A DNA stretch of 64,000 nt from NCBI RefSeq assembly GCF_005871165.1, contig NZ_SWKP01000003.1, positions 124,001-188,000 of the forward strand. Direction: 5' to 3'. Position 1 is the first letter of the stretch; each line of letters opens with the position of its first letter. Position numbers and translations under genes: made by a program. Of the stretch, positions 62,970 through 64,000 are shown in pieces. The notes under the pieces were generated by a model. The model worked only from the letters and a program-made list of their open reading frames with translations. It was not told the DNA's origin and did no database searches. The stretch is from Maricaulis alexandrii. GTDB taxonomy: Bacteria > Pseudomonadota > Alphaproteobacteria > Caulobacterales > Maricaulaceae.

Positions 62970-64000
62970 TCAGTTTGCCCGATCCAGCGCCTGGAGCAAG
63001 TCGGCCAGCAAATCCTCCGGCGTTTCCAGGCCCACCGACAGGCGCACCAGGTCGGATGGGCAGGGGCTGTCCGCCCCCTCGATCGGCTTGCGATGCTCGA
63101 TCAGGCTCTCCACCCCGCCCAGTGACGTGGCCTGGAAGAATAGCTTTGTGGAGGCGGCGAGTTTGCGGGCGGCGTCATAGCCATCCTTGAGCTGGATTGA
63201 GAGCGTGCCGCCAAACCCGCCGGTCATCTGCTTTGCCGCGATGGCATGGCCGGGATGACTCTCCAGGCCGGGATAATGGACAGCGGAGAGTTTGGGATGA
63301 TCCTTCAGAGCCTTGGCGAGGAAGAGCGCGCTGGCGCTCTGGCGTTCAAAGCGCACGAAGAGCGTGCGCAGGCCGCGCAAGAGGAGCCAGGTATCAAACG
63401 GGCCGGGCACGCCGCCCGTCTGGCTGTGCAGGGTGGCGATAGTGTCCCAATTCTCGTCTGCCTTGGCGGTCACCAGCGCCCCGGCCAGCACGTCGGAATG
63501 ACCGTTGAGATATTTGGTCGCCGAATGCATGACGAGATCCGCGCCCAGCTGGATCGGCTGGGTGGTGCAGGGCGGCGCGCAGGTACTGTCCACGGCCAGA
63601 CGCGCGCCCACGGCGTGGGCGATATCGGCGGCCTTGGCAATGTCGACAATGGCCCAGGACGGATTGGCCGGGGTCTCGATCCAGATCAGGTCCGTATCCG
63701 GCCGGCAGGCGGCTGTCAGCGCATCGAGATCACCCGGCGGCACCAGGTTGAGCGTGATCCGGTTGAGCCGCTGGGCCCGCTGGAAAAGAAGGCGCGCGCC
63801 GTAATACATCTCGGTCTGGGCAATCACATGCCCGCCCGTCGGAACGCTTTCCAGCGCCGCCGCAATCGCCGCCATGCCCGAGGGAAAGAGCCGCGCATCC
63901 GCCCCGCCATCCAGCATGGCCAGCACTTCGGCCGCCTGCATCTCCGTCGGCCCTTCCGGCCGCCGGTAATCGGTCGGCCCGACCAGCTCATTCTCCGCCC
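62970..64000 (-). CDS. PLP-dependent trans-sulfuration enzyme (cystathionine gamma-synthase/lyase family), N-terminus beyond window
   Basis: The frame is open to the window edge and reads ENELVGPTDYRRPEGPTEM before the first in-window ATG, which is internal. PLP lysine in MHSATKYLNGHSD, the MYYGARLLFQ phosphate/tyrosine segment, VDSTCAPPC and SLGGVESLIEHR. It belongs to the Cys/Met metabolism fold type I family; synthase, gamma-lyase or beta-lyase cannot be told apart without more sequence. About 343 codons are visible. Confidence 0.88.
   Translation of the reverse strand, partial: AENELVGPTDYRRPEGPTEMQAAEVLAMLDGGADARLFPSGMAAIAAALESVPTGGHVIAQTEMYYGARLLFQRAQRLNRITLNLVPPGDLDALTAACRPDTDLIWIETPANPSWAIVDIAKAADIAHAVGARLAVDSTCAPPCTTQPIQLGADLVMHSATKYLNGHSDVLAGALVTAKADENWDTIATLHSQTGGVPGPFDTWLLLRGLRTLFVRFERQSASALFLAKALKDHPKLSAVHYPGLESHPGHAIAAKQMTGGFGGTLSIQLKDGYDAARKLAASTKLFFQATSLGGVESLIEHRKPIEGADSPCPSDLVRLSVGLETPEDLLADLLQALDRAN

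Overview
The window is a GC-rich (about 62-65% in the rows I counted) stretch of a bacterial chromosome, almost fully coding and mostly housekeeping. Gene content (his and hut clusters, rpoZ-rsh-pyrE-pdxJ-acpS-rnc-era-recO, an RsmE-free LemA/M48 pair, Bpt, a TRAP system, type-5 uracil-DNA glycosylase, single long bifunctional Rsh) and codon style point to an alphaproteobacterium, most likely a marine stalked or dimorphic relative (Maricaulis/Hyphomonadaceae-like, Caulobacterales/Maricaulales). That placement is an inference from gene families, not from a marker gene. No rRNA, tRNA, CRISPR array, transposase or prophage module was seen. Layout: 1-2805 is the end of a histidine biosynthesis operon (hisB tail, hisH, hisA, hisF, fused hisIE), followed by a secreted serine hydrolase and a Cys-rich lipoprotein. 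5095-12490 is a complete histidine degradation locus in two divergent arms (hutF-hutC leftward; hutI-hutH-hutG-hutU rightward) with a HutC-type dyad in the shared 77-bp promoter region; it uses the five-enzyme route (HutH, HutU, HutI, HutF, HutG) to glutamate and formate. 12491-13136 is a repeat-rich noncoding region. 13137-21170 holds the threonine-to-glycine genes kbl and tdh, separated by an L-2-hydroxyglutarate-oxidase-like flavoprotein and membrane proteins, then an iodotyrosine-deiodinase-like nitroreductase and a Tat-exported repeat protein. 21239-34540 contains a secreted alpha/beta hydrolase, a T4 Imm-like small membrane protein, an AraC regulator/SDR pair, an acyl-CoA ligase, a threonine dehydratase homologue, Slt, dapA, smpB, a GlxA-type regulator, a uracil-DNA glycosylase and a NYN nuclease. 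34574-42482 is a core cluster: folK, rpoZ, rsh, pyrE, pdxJ, acpS, rnc, era, recO. 42483-43930 is the one clearly foreign segment: three overlapping genes at roughly 40-45% GC (HTH protein in the middle, possible RelE/HigB-like protein first, small DUF6941-like protein last) inserted between recO and parC. 44069-48792 has parC, lemA, an M48 protease and a lipoprotein. 48797-57626 is a leftward run with an AI-2E-type permease, a TRAP transporter, bpt, an SLC13/RCK permease and motB. The right end has a flavin reductase, a penicillin-acylase-family hydrolase, a beta-hydroxyacid dehydrogenase, a TRIC channel and a trans-sulfuration enzyme cut by the window edge. The best candidates for something new are the low-GC three-gene cassette, a threonine dehydrogenase that has lost all four structural-zinc cysteines, the bacterial iodotyrosine deiodinase homologue beside it, and a 16-bp hairpin that buries the ribosome binding site of the membrane gene just upstream of tdh.
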